In this document: positions 1-9,378 of the stretch, one piece after another
Layout: each line of letters begins with the position of its first letter
Position numbering within the stretch: the first letter of the stretch is position 1
Source: VRUE01 sp963704505
GTDB lineage: Bacteria > Actinomycetota > Thermoleophilia > Solirubrobacterales > 70-9
Length of the DNA: 64,000 nucleotides
Reading direction: 5' to 3'
NCBI GenBank assembly: GCA_963704505.1
Contig: OY969912.1
Span: 1,364,001-1,428,000 of the forward strand
Position numbers and translations under genes: made by a program
Notes under the pieces: generated by a model
The model's database searches: none
What the model was told of the DNA's origin: nothing
What the model saw: the letters and a program-made list of their open reading frames with translations, nothing else

Positions 1-1
1 C

Positions 2-1759
2 ACGACGCCGCTGCTGGCTAAACATGACCCTTCCTCCGACGACATCGTCGGTGCCGACCCGATCCCCGGCGACGTCTACCTGCTGAAGCCCCACCCCGGC
101 GACTTCGCCACCTCTGGCAAAGCGGACGGCACGTTCCGCCTGCTGCTGCAGCTCGACTACCCGCGCTACGGGATCAACTTCAAGCTCCCCGGCACCGCCG
201 TGGCCGACAAGCAAACCGGTCAGCTGATCACGACTTTCACCGATAACCCGCAGCTGCCGACCAGACATCTGACCGTCAGCCTCAAGCCCGGTCCGAGGGC
301 ACCGCTGGCCTCACCGCCGATATGCGGGGACTTCGAGGCGACCAGCACGATGGTCCCCTGGAGTGCCCCGGAGACGCCGAACGCCACCCCGAGCTCGAGC
401 TTTAACGTCGGCTCGGGACCGAACGGATCGCCCTGTGCCGGCTCGCCCGGTGCGCGTCCCTTCAGCCCAGGCCTCAGCGCCGGCAGCGCCAGCGCCAGGG
501 CCGGAACCCCCAGTCCCTTCGTCCTCAAGGTCACGCGGGAAGACGGCGAACAGGAGCTCGGCTCGATCAACGTCACCACGCCCCCCGGTTTCTCCGCGAA
601 GCTGGCCGGCGTCGCCTCATGCTCAGACGCGGCGATCGCCGCGGCGGTGGGGAAGAGCGGCGCCGACGAGCAGGCCAATCCCTCCTGTCCCGCTTCGAGC
701 CAGGTCGGCACGGTCAGTGTCGGCGCGGGTCCCGGCTCCAGCCCCTTCTACACCCCCGGCAAGGTCTACCTTGCCGGTCCATACAAAGGGGCCCCGCTTT
801 CATTCGCCTTCATCACACCGGTAGTGGCCGGTCCCTTTGACCTCGGGGACTCCATCGTCCGCGCCGCCGTCTACCTGAATAGCGAAACGACCCAGGTCAC
901 GGTGAAAACCGACCCCCTGCCGCAGGTGCTCGACGGCGTGCCGCTGCGTATTCGTTCGCTGGAAACGAGACTCGACCGCGCCGACTTCACCCTCAACCCG
1001 ACCAATTGTCGGGCGATGGCCGTGTCGGCGACCGTGAACGGCTCCGATGGAGCCGCCGCGACGCCGACCCAGCATTTCCAGGCAAGCGACTGCAACGCGC
1101 TGGGCTTCAAGCCGTCTCTGAAGCTGGCCCTCAAGGGGCAGGTCGCCCGCCGGGCCCACCCGAGCCTGAAGGCAACACTGACCGCCCGCCCCGGCGATGC
1201 CAACATCGCATCGGCCCAGGTCAAGCTCCCGCAGGCGGCGTTCCTCGACAACGCCCACATCGGTCAGGTCTGCACCAGGGTCCAGTTCGCGGCTGACCAG
1301 TGCCCGGAGGGATCGATCTACGGGACGGCGACGGCGAAAACGCCGTTGCTCGACTACCAGCTCACCGGTAACGTCTACCTTCGCTCCTCGAGCCACAAGC
1401 TCCCGGACCTGGTCGTCGGCTTCAAGGGTCCGTCGAGCCAGCCGATCGAAATCGAGCTGGCCGGCAAAACCGACTCGGTCAAAGGCGCGTTGCGCAATAC
1501 CTTCGAAGCGGTGCCCGATGTCCCGGTCACGGAATTCAGCCTCACTCTCTTCGGCGGCAAGAAGGGCCTGATCATCATGAGCTCCGGTTTCTGCGCTCAC
1601 CCCGAAGCTGGCGTCAAATTCACCGGGCAGAACGGGGCCGCGTACGACACGACCCCGAAGGTCGCGGCCAAGTGCCCCAAGAACGGCAATAAGGGCAAGG
1701 GCAAGAAGGGCCCCAAGAAGCGCACCCTGAGTTCGTTGAGCAGCGCTCTCGGCTGGTAG
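2..1759 (+). CDS. Family A large secreted protein, C-terminal part (5' end outside window)
   Basis: The reading frame is open from base 2, so the start and signal peptide lie upstream of the window; 585 residues are visible. The upstream part aligns with the protein at 13118-15976: both carry a KPHPGD segment followed by an NFKLP segment, which marks them as the closest pair in this array. Later segments contain LAGPYKGAPLSFAF, GPFDLG and LPDLVVGF, shared by all four family A copies. Paired cysteines (CTRVQFAADQC, FCAHP) suggest disulfides outside the membrane. It ends in a Lys/Gly-rich tail (GNKGKGKKGPKKR). Function is unknown; a surface or cell-wall role is inferred. The next gene starts 21 nt downstream. 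Confidence 0.85.
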   Translation, partial: TTPLLAKHDPSSDDIVGADPIPGDVYLLKPHPGDFATSGKADGTFRLLLQLDYPRYGINFKLPGTAVADKQTGQLITTFTDNPQLPTRHLTVSLKPGPRAPLASPPICGDFEATSTMVPWSAPETPNATPSSSFNVGSGPNGSPCAGSPGARPFSPGLSAGSASARAGTPSPFVLKVTREDGEQELGSINVTTPPGFSAKLAGVASCSDAAIAAAVGKSGADEQANPSCPASSQVGTVSVGAGPGSSPFYTPGKVYLAGPYKGAPLSFAFITPVVAGPFDLGDSIVRAAVYLNSETTQVTVKTDPLPQVLDGVPLRIRSLETRLDRADFTLNPTNCRAMAVSATVNGSDGAAATPTQHFQASDCNALGFKPSLKLALKGQVARRAHPSLKATLTARPGDANIASAQVKLPQAAFLDNAHIGQVCTRVQFAADQCPEGSIYGTATAKTPLLDYQLTGNVYLRSSSHKLPDLVVGFKGPSSQPIEIELAGKTDSVKGALRNTFEAVPDVPVTEFSLTLFGGKKGLIIMSSGFCAHPEAGVKFTGQNGAAYDTTPKVAAKCPKNGNKGKGKKGPKKRTLSSLSSALGW

Positions 1760-1780
1760 GGCCCTGTTCGCCCGGGGGAC

Positions 1781-3886
1781 GTGAGCAGGGTGTTACTCAA
1801 GGCGTTTCCAGGCGCCGTCGCACTCGCCCTGGCTCTGAGCTACAGCGCCGCGCTCATTGCCGCGGCCGGCGCGCAGGCGGATGTCGCCTGCCCCAACGAG
1901 ACCTCGCGGGTCGGGCCCTCGGCCGCTCTGCCCGACTGCCGCGCCTACGAACTCGCGACGCCCGGCCTCAACAGCTCCGCGCCCGGGGGTTGGCCCGCCG
2001 TGGCGGTGCCGGGGGTCCGCGCCGACGGCACCGCGATCGCCTTCCTCGGCGCCGGCACGCCATTTGAGGCCGAAGGGGCGACCGCCGCGGCGCCGGTGAT
2101 TCTCGCTCGGCGTGGGGATCTGGGCTGGTCGACCCGCAGCCTTTCGGCGCCGACCCCGCTCGCCAGCGGCACTTATTTCGGTGCTGCCGCCTCGACCCTT
2201 GGCGTCTCTGAGGACCTGCTCCAGTCGGTCCTCTACTCCGACCAGCCGCTTGCCGGCCCTACTTCTCCCACCGGCGCCAACGCCTACCTCCGCCGCGCCG
2301 ACGGCACGATCCTCGCCCTGACCAAAGTCGGCGCCGCGGGCTTCGATCCCAGTGCCATGCTCGACGGGGCTTCGCGCGACTTCAGCCGCCTCTTCCTCAA
2401 GACGACCGTCAAACAACCGGTCGTCGGCATCGAAGACTCGCTTCTCAACGGCAACACCTACGAATACTCGGCGGGCCAGCTGCGCCTCGTCACCATCCTG
2501 CCGGAACCCTCAGGCGAAGAAGCCGCGCCCGCCGGCGGCGCCCTGGTTGGGGGGGCGCTGCCCCCGGTCTCCGAAGATGGCACCCGGGTCCTCTTCAAGG
2601 CCAATGGCTACCCGGGCCTCTACCTGCGCAGCGACGCGGTGAAATCGGTTGAGGTCTCGAAGTCGCAGCGATCGCTGCCAGACCCCGATCCTCCTGCCGA
2701 GGCCGTGCCGGTCGGCATTTCCGCCGACGGCTCCAAGGTGCTTTTCACCTCCGTCGCCAAGCTCACCGACGACCCCGGGGTGGGGCCGACCGACGACACG
2801 GGTACCGACCTCTACTCCTATGACGTCGACGCGAAAGTCCTCACCGACCTGACGCCCGATGCGACCGGCGCCGACGTCGAAGCCGTGCCCGGTGTTTCCC
2901 CGGATGCGTCCTTCGTCTATTTCGTCGCCCGAGGCGACCTGGCGACGGGGGGAACCTCAGGACAGCGGAACCTCTACGTGGAGCACGACGGGGAGATCGA
3001 CTTCGTCGCCACCGACCCCGAGCCCGCCGCGCACTTCTACGTGACCCCCGACGGCCGGCACGCGGCGTTCACTTCGAAAGCGCCTCAGAGCGCGTACGAC
3101 AACGCAGGTCTTGCCGAGGCCTACCGCTACACCTTCGGCGAGGGGATCGTGTGCGGGTCCTGCCGCCCCGGCGGCGAGCTTCCCGCCGCCGGCGCCTCGC
3201 TGGCGGGCCGCTCGCTGTCCGATGACGGCGCCCGCCTCTTCTTCCAGTCGGCAGATGCGATTCTTCCCGCCGCCCAGAGCGCCGTCCCTAACGTCTATGA
3301 GTACGCCGGCGGACAGCCATTTCTGCTCAGCCCGGGGGAAGGCGCGCCGGCGATCCTGCTCGGCGCCTCCGCCTCGGGTGACGACGTCTTCATCGCCAGC
3401 TTCGAAGAACTCTCACCCCAAGGTCAGGGCAAGGTATTCGGGATCTACGACGCCCGGGTCGGGGCCGTCGTTCCAGTGGCGGAGGAGAGCCCCAGTTGCC
3501 AGGGCGAAGGCTGCCGTGGCCCCAGCTCGCCGGCGGCGCCAGAAGTCGGCGCCAGCTCGGCCGGGTTCGAAGCGCCCTCCAAGGTCGCCGCTCCCGAAGC
3601 ACTCTCGGTCAACGGCTCCAAGGTCCGCCTGCGGGTTATCGTCCCGGGCTCGGGGGAGCTCCAGGTCGGTGGCCGCGGATTTGCGCCCTTCAAACGCCAA
3701 ACAGGCGCGGCCGGCTCGGTCGCCTTCGCCCTCAACTTGCGGCAGGGCGCAGATCGCAAACGCAAGCGCTTCGGGATCTTCAGAACCGAAGCTGAAGTCT
3801 CTTTCCGATCCGCAGCGGGAGCGATCTCGCGGGCCGGGGTCGCGCTGACCTTCACCGGCTCTTCCCAGCGAGGCGGGAAGAAATGA
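1781..3886 (+). CDS. Family B secreted beta-propeller-like protein
   Basis: A 701-aa exported protein. The GTG start follows a purine-rich stretch (cgggggac). The hydrophobic signal peptide occupies about residues 5-33. Just after it comes a CPN...LPDCRAYEL signature, a recognisable opening of secreted propeller proteins in Solirubrobacterales. The middle, about residues 60-560, repeats ADG/SEDG-x(n)-F strands of the TolB/PD40 kind (SADGSKVLFTS, SPDASFVYFVA, SDDGARLFFQS), consistent with a beta-propeller. A CGSCRPGGE cysteine pair is near residue 457. The last 80 residues look like a beta-sandwich. It overlaps the next family A gene by 4 nt (ATGA), which implies co-translation. No catalytic motif is visible; the role is unknown. 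Confidence 0.85.
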   Translation: MSRVLLKAFPGAVALALALSYSAALIAAAGAQADVACPNETSRVGPSAALPDCRAYELATPGLNSSAPGGWPAVAVPGVRADGTAIAFLGAGTPFEAEGATAAAPVILARRGDLGWSTRSLSAPTPLASGTYFGAAASTLGVSEDLLQSVLYSDQPLAGPTSPTGANAYLRRADGTILALTKVGAAGFDPSAMLDGASRDFSRLFLKTTVKQPVVGIEDSLLNGNTYEYSAGQLRLVTILPEPSGEEAAPAGGALVGGALPPVSEDGTRVLFKANGYPGLYLRSDAVKSVEVSKSQRSLPDPDPPAEAVPVGISADGSKVLFTSVAKLTDDPGVGPTDDTGTDLYSYDVDAKVLTDLTPDATGADVEAVPGVSPDASFVYFVARGDLATGGTSGQRNLYVEHDGEIDFVATDPEPAAHFYVTPDGRHAAFTSKAPQSAYDNAGLAEAYRYTFGEGIVCGSCRPGGELPAAGASLAGRSLSDDGARLFFQSADAILPAAQSAVPNVYEYAGGQPFLLSPGEGAPAILLGASASGDDVFIASFEELSPQGQGKVFGIYDARVGAVVPVAEESPSCQGEGCRGPSSPAAPEVGASSAGFEAPSKVAAPEALSVNGSKVRLRVIVPGSGELQVGGRGFAPFKRQTGAAGSVAFALNLRQGADRKRKRFGIFRTEAEVSFRSAAGAISRAGVALTFTGSSQRGGKK

Positions 3887-6800
3887 GCTCCGGAGCCCGC
3901 CTCGCCCTGGCCCTGTTGGCACTCCTCTCGGCGGCCTCGCTCGGCCCCACGGGAGCAGCAGCCCGCACCCTCGAAGTGCCGGTCTTCCTCTCCCCGGGCC
4001 GCAACCCCAATCAGTCACCCTCGACCGCGCCGGGCGCCCGGCCCTTCGAGGTGCTCAACGAGTTTGCCGTCAACCAGAGCCCGGCCAACGGCGGGGAAGT
4101 CGGCCCCGCCGAAAACATCCGCGACCTGCGCTTCGAACTTCCCGCCGGTTTGCTGGCGGCCGCCGCGCGCTACCCGCGCTGCAGCGCCGAAGCCTTCGCC
4201 CAGAGCTCCTGCGCCACCGTCACCCAGGTCGGCGTTGCCAAGCCCGAGTTCAGTGCCGGCGCTCCCAGCCAGCTCGTCCCCGTCTTCAACGTCGCCCCGC
4301 CGAGTGGCCGCGTCGCACAATTTGCCTTCCGAGCGGCCGGCGCACCCGTCCACATCGAATTCGAGCTCCGAAACGGCGGGGACTACGGGGCAACCGGGAC
4401 CCTGCGCGGACTCAGCCAGGTCGCCGGGCTGGTGGGCTCCTCGCTGCACATCTGGGGCGTTCCCGGCGACCCCGGCCACGACGCCGAGCGCTTCGACGGG
4501 GTCGGTGTTCCGGTGCCCGGGCCCTATCCCGAAGCGCCCCCCTTTCAGCCGTTGATCTCGAATCCAACCTCCTGCCGAGGTCCGCTCGTGACAACGATGG
4601 AAGTCAGCACCTGGCAGCACCCTGAGCAGTCGATCTCCGCCGCTCCCTTCGAAGCGCCCGGGACGAACAGCTGCGACCAGCTCGAATTCGACCCGGAATT
4701 CTCGGCCAAGCCGACGACCAACCTCGCTGACTCGCCATCGGGACTCGATGTCCACCTCCGCATACCGCAAATCCAGGATCCCAACGGCAGCGCCGCCGCC
4801 GGCCTCCGGGATGCCCGCGTCGACCTTCCTGCCGGGCTCACGATCAATCCGGCCGGAGCGAGCGGCCTCTCGTCCTGTACGCCGGCGCAGATCGGGCTCG
4901 CCGGCGTCGCATCCGAGCGACAGCTGCTGCGCTATGACATGCCGCCGGTCAGCTTTTCGGGCACGTTCACGGTCAGCCGTGAGGGCGCCACAACTATCCC
5001 GATCGCCTCGACGGCAACGCAGGCGCAGGTCCGCTCGGCGCTCGAAGGCCTTCCGGAACTGGCGGGCAACATCGAGGTGAGCGGCGCGGCCGGTGGTTGG
5101 ATCGTAACCTTTGTAGGCGCCCTGGCGGGCACCGACGTGCCTCTTCTGACCGGCGCCGTCACAGACAACTCGAGCGAGATGATCGCGGTCACCGCCACCG
5201 GCGGCACCTACAAACTCGAATCTGGCGGTGTCAGCACGACGGCGCTCCCCTTCAACGCCTCCGCGGCCGAAGTCCAGTCGGCGCTTCGGCAGATCCCGGC
5301 GCTCGGCCTCGGCAACCTCTATCCCGGCAACGTCTTCGTCGGTGACCCCTCCCTCGACAAAGACACCCGGACCTACTCGGTCTTCTTCGCCAACGACCTG
5401 AACGGCGCCAAACCGGAACTAGTTGCCGACCCGTCGCTCAGCGGTCCCGCCGCCGGGGTGACGATCACCCCAACCGACCCGCCGTCGCCGCACGGCCTCA
5501 GCGTCGCCACCTTCGGCGCCGAGGTCCCGGGTACCCCACAGTTCAACTCCGCGCCGGCCGCCTGTCCCGACGCCTCTCAGATCGGAACCGTGCGGATCGA
5601 CTCACCGGCCCAACTCGACCACCCCCTCTTCGGCAGCGTCTACCTCGCGACTCCCGGGCAGAACCCCTACGGCAGCCTGATCGCGATCTACATGACGCTC
5701 ACCGATACGTCGTCGGGAATCAACGTCAAGCTGCCGGCCCGCATCGACCCTGACCCGGCGAGCGGCCGCCTCCGCGTCAGCATCGCCGAGGCGCCTCAGC
5801 TCCCCTTCGAAGACCTCGACCTAGAACTCTTCAAGGGCACCGCCGCGCCGCTGCGCACGCCAAGCGTCTGCACCACCTACACGGTCGAGACCCAGCTCAC
5901 GCCGACCTCAGCACCCGAAGGAGCCCCCCGCCGGCCCAAAGACAGCTTCACGATCGCCAACGGGGCGGGCGCCGGCGCCTGCCCGAAGGACTCGGCTTCG
6001 GTTCCCGACTCGACGCACTTCAGCGCCGGCACGGCCGATCCCAGTGCCGGCATCTACTCGCCCTTCGTCCTCAGGCTCACCCGTCCTGACGGCAGCCTGC
6101 CGCTCCGCGACATCGACACGACCCTGCCCGAGGGGCTGCTGGCCAGGGTCGCCGGCGTCCCGCTCTGCCCCGAGGGTGCCCTCGTCGCCGCGGTCGCCAA
6201 TTCCGGTGCCGCCGAGCTGCGCAGCCCGAGTTGCCCGGCGGCCTCGCGGATCGGCGCCGTCGCCACCGCCGCCGGCGCCGGCCCGGCCCCCGAAAACCTC
6301 ATCGGCAGCGCCTACCTGGCTGGGCCTTACCGCGGCGCCCCGCTCAGCCTGGCGCTGGTGACCCCGGCGCTCGCCGGGCCCTTCGACCTCGGCACCGTCG
6401 TCCTCCGGGTCGCCCTCCACGTCGATCCGCAGACGACCAGGGTCACGGCCACCTCCGATCCCTTCCCGGCCAGCCTGGGGGGCGTGCCGCTCGACCTGCG
6501 CTCGGTAGCTCTCAACCTCGACCCCGGCTTCGCCAAGAACCCGACCTCCTGCTATCCGCTCGAATTCAGCGGTCCCCAGAGTGCGCGCTTTCAGATCGGC
6601 GACTGTCGCAAGCTGGCCTTCAAACCCAAGCTCGAACTGGCTCTGAAGGGCTCGACCGAACGCGGCGCCCACCCTGCCCTCAGCGCCACTCTCACCAACT
6701 CGGCCAAGCGCACGGCGGCCAATATCGCGGGGCTCGACCTCAACCTGCCCCGCTCGCTTCGCTTCGACAAAGCCCACCTCGGGGCGGCGGGAACGGTCTA

Positions 6801-7165
6801 CGGGCAGGCAACCGTCACGACTCCGCTTCTTGACCAGCCCCTGCACGGACCGCTGACCGTGCGACGCTCGGGAATCGCCACGCAGCTGATCGTCGATCTG
6901 CACGGCCAGACCGACCTCGTCCTCGCAGGTCGACCTGCAGGTAAGCAAAGCCGGTGCGATGCGGGTCAGCTTCGATTCGCCGCCCGACGTGCCGCTGACC
7001 AAGTTCACCCTGGCGATGGCCGGCGCCAAGAAGGGACTCTTCAAGGCATCTCGCAACCTCTGCGCTCAGTCCAACCGCGCCACCGCCGAGCTCACCGGCC
7101 AGAACGCAGCCACCTACGATCACGCCGTCCAGATCGAGACATCTTGTTCCAGGGGCGGGCGGTGA
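3883..7165 (+). CDS. Family A large secreted protein, interrupted by a +1 frameshift near 6925
   Basis: The ATG at 3883 overlaps the previous stop. A signal peptide covers residues 1-28. The frame follows the family A plan until about 6915, then the homologous continuation (MRVSFDSPPDVPLTKF and a Cys/Lys end) appears one frame over and stops at 7165. The span of 3283 nt is one base more than a multiple of three, so one extra base explains the break; repaired, the protein would be about 1093 aa. Read literally, the upstream frame runs on through 7162-9378 and would fuse two proteins, which is probably an artefact. Unlike its paralogues it has an insertion of roughly 200 residues at nt 4915-5535. 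Whether the shift is real cannot be decided here. Confidence 0.75.
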
Positions 7166-9378
7166 AGCGCGCGCTATGCATCGGCCTCGTCCTGGCCGCG
7201 GTCGGGATCACGGCGCCCGCGGCGCTGGCGGCCGGCCCCCCGATCGTCGTCGGCTCCTGGCCATCCGGGGTCGGCTCGGAAGTCGCGACCATGCGGGCCG
7301 ACATCAACCCCAACGGCTCGGCCACGACCTATCTTTTCGAATACACGACCGAAGCCAAGTTCCGCGCCGAAGGCTTCTTCGGTGCCACCAGAATCCCCCA
7401 GACCGGAGTCTCGATCGGAACTGGCAGCGTCTCCCAGCGCCTCGACGAACTCACCCCGGACACGGGCTATCGCTTTCGGGTGATCGCCACCAACAGCGCC
7501 GGTGTCACGCCGATTCTAAAAACCCGCTCTTTCCGCACCGATCGACTGGAACCGATCTTCGCCCTGCCCGACGATCGGGGTTGGGAGATCGTCTCGCCGT
7601 TTGACAAGAACGGCGGCGATATCCAAGGGGTCGGTGCCAATCACGGCGGCGGTGTCCTCCAGGCCGCGGCGCAGGGTGGCTCGATCACCTACACCTCGGC
7701 CTCCTCGTTCGCAAACCCGCTCGGATCGCCCGGCCCGAACCAGTACCTCTCCACGCGCGGTTCCGATAGCTGGTCGACCGAAAACGTCACCCTGCCGATG
7801 CTCTCTGGCACCTATCCGGAATCCCCGGCCAGCGGCGTTCCCTATCAGCTCTTCTCCGGCGATTTGCAGAACGCCCTGATCTCAAACGGCCGCCGCTGTC
7901 GCGTCTCCACCCAGACCCAGTGCCCGGTCGAAAACGCGCCCCTGTCCGGCTCCGGCGCTCCGGCGGGCTATCGCAACTACTACCTGCGCTTCGGCCCGGG
8001 ATCCTTCGAAGCGCTCCTCACCCAACTCCCCAATCTCGACGCCTCACACTTCGAAATGGCCTTCGCGGGGGCCACCCCCGACCTCGCCCACGTCGTCCTC
8101 TCGAGCTGCGCCGCGATCGGTCCAGGCGTCGTCGAAGTCCCCGGCTCTGACGGTGAATGCGACCCCACGAAACAGAACCTCTACGAGGTCTCAGGGGCCC
8201 AGATGCGCCTGATCAACCCGACCCCCGGCGGCGCCCTCGTCGCCCAGAGTCGGGCGATCTCCGCCGACGGCTCTCGCGTCTACTGGACCGACGGCGCCGC
8301 GCTCTATCTCTCCTCGCCTTCCTCGAACACGAAAGTCGCCGACGGCGGCACCTTCCAGACCGCCAGCCTCGACGGCTCGCTCGCCTTCTACACCGCCGCC
8401 GGCCACCTTTATCGCTACACGGCGACCAGCGGCGCCAGCACTGACCTCACTCCCAGCGGCGGGGTCACCGGGGTCGTGGGCGCCTCCGAGGACGGCGGCT
8501 TCGTCTACTACCTGACCGCCGCCGGTCTCTTCCTCAGCCGCAACGGCGCCCCCTCCTCGACCCTCGTCGCCGAGCAGGCCGAACCCTCGAGTGCTCCGCC
8601 CTCAACTGGCAATGCTCGCCTCTCCGCCGACGGTCGCCGCCTCCTCTTCGTCTCCACCGCGGAACTCACCGCCTATGACAACCGCAACATCAATACCGAC
8701 GCGCCCGAGCCGGAGGTCTACCTCTACACCGCTCCGGGCACTGCCGGGGCTGGCGTTACCTGCGTGTCCTGCAACCCCTCCGGCGAGCGACCGATCGGCG
8801 CCGCCGAAATTCCCGGTGCCAGCCCCAACGGCGTGGGCGCTTTGGCCCCGGATGTCTACAAGCCCCGGGTGCTCTCCGGCGACGCCAAACGGGTGTTCTT
8901 CGAGAGCTTCGACTCGCTTGCCGTCTCCGACACCAACGGCGACCTCGACGTCTACCAATGGGAGGCGAACGGGACCGGCCAATGCGTCAGGCCGACTGGC
9001 TGCATCGACCTGATCTCCAGCGGCCGCTCAGAAGGCGGCGCCGGCTTCATAGATGCCTCCGCCGACGGCTCCGATGCGTTTTTCCTCACAGACGGCTCTC
9101 TCGTCTCCGCCGACACCGGCGGCGTCGACGTCTACGACGCCCGCATCGGCGGCGGCTTCCCCGGATCCACCGACGCCATTCCCTGCTTTGGCGATGCCTG
9201 TCAGGTGCTTCCCTCGGCTCCTCAGGGAGCCGAACTCAACTCGGTTCACTCCAAACAGTCGGGCAACGCCGAACAGGTCAAGTTCAAACCCCTGCACTGC
9301 AAGAAAAACCAGATCAAGCGGCTCGGCCGCTGCGTGAAGAAGAAGAGCCACAAGAAGAAGGGGGGGTCGAAACGATGA
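7162..9378 (+). CDS. Family B secreted protein: Fn3-like domain plus propeller
   Basis: The GTG at 7162 overlaps the stop of the restored upstream gene (GTGA) and begins a 22-residue signal peptide (KRALCIGLVLAAVGITAPAA). The 738-aa protein has an Fn3-like domain at about residues 25-130 (strands around ATMRADINPNGSATTYLFEY and LTPDTGYRFRVIATNSAG). A LPDDRGWEIVSP segment follows, matching the LPDCRAYEL segment of the 1781 protein. The rest is a PD40-like propeller (SADGSRVYW, SEDGGFVYY, SADGRRLLFVS). A CVSCNPSGE pair parallels CGSCRPGGE in that paralogue. The tail is strongly basic (KKKSHKKKGGSKR). The gene overlaps the next family A gene by 4 nt. Its molecular role is unknown. Confidence 0.8.
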   Translation: MKRALCIGLVLAAVGITAPAALAAGPPIVVGSWPSGVGSEVATMRADINPNGSATTYLFEYTTEAKFRAEGFFGATRIPQTGVSIGTGSVSQRLDELTPDTGYRFRVIATNSAGVTPILKTRSFRTDRLEPIFALPDDRGWEIVSPFDKNGGDIQGVGANHGGGVLQAAAQGGSITYTSASSFANPLGSPGPNQYLSTRGSDSWSTENVTLPMLSGTYPESPASGVPYQLFSGDLQNALISNGRRCRVSTQTQCPVENAPLSGSGAPAGYRNYYLRFGPGSFEALLTQLPNLDASHFEMAFAGATPDLAHVVLSSCAAIGPGVVEVPGSDGECDPTKQNLYEVSGAQMRLINPTPGGALVAQSRAISADGSRVYWTDGAALYLSSPSSNTKVADGGTFQTASLDGSLAFYTAAGHLYRYTATSGASTDLTPSGGVTGVVGASEDGGFVYYLTAAGLFLSRNGAPSSTLVAEQAEPSSAPPSTGNARLSADGRRLLFVSTAELTAYDNRNINTDAPEPEVYLYTAPGTAGAGVTCVSCNPSGERPIGAAEIPGASPNGVGALAPDVYKPRVLSGDAKRVFFESFDSLAVSDTNGDLDVYQWEANGTGQCVRPTGCIDLISSGRSEGGAGFIDASADGSDAFFLTDGSLVSADTGGVDVYDARIGGGFPGSTDAIPCFGDACQVLPSAPQGAELNSVHSKQSGNAEQVKFKPLHCKKNQIKRLGRCVKKKSHKKKGGSKR

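Noticed and set aside
6929..6942. GTCGACCTGCAGG resembles a cloning-vector polylinker
   Set aside because: The flanks are continuous family A coding sequence on both sides, so vector contamination is unlikely; the match is short.
8958..9374. N-terminal extension of the family A gene at 9375
   Set aside because: It lies inside the propeller gene, is Arg-rich, and the ATG at 9375 is followed by a proper signal peptide.
3883..9378. One continuous 1831-aa protein
   Set aside because: The middle shows family A sequence continuing in another frame, and a signal peptide appears in the middle at 7162; two genes with a frameshift explain it better.
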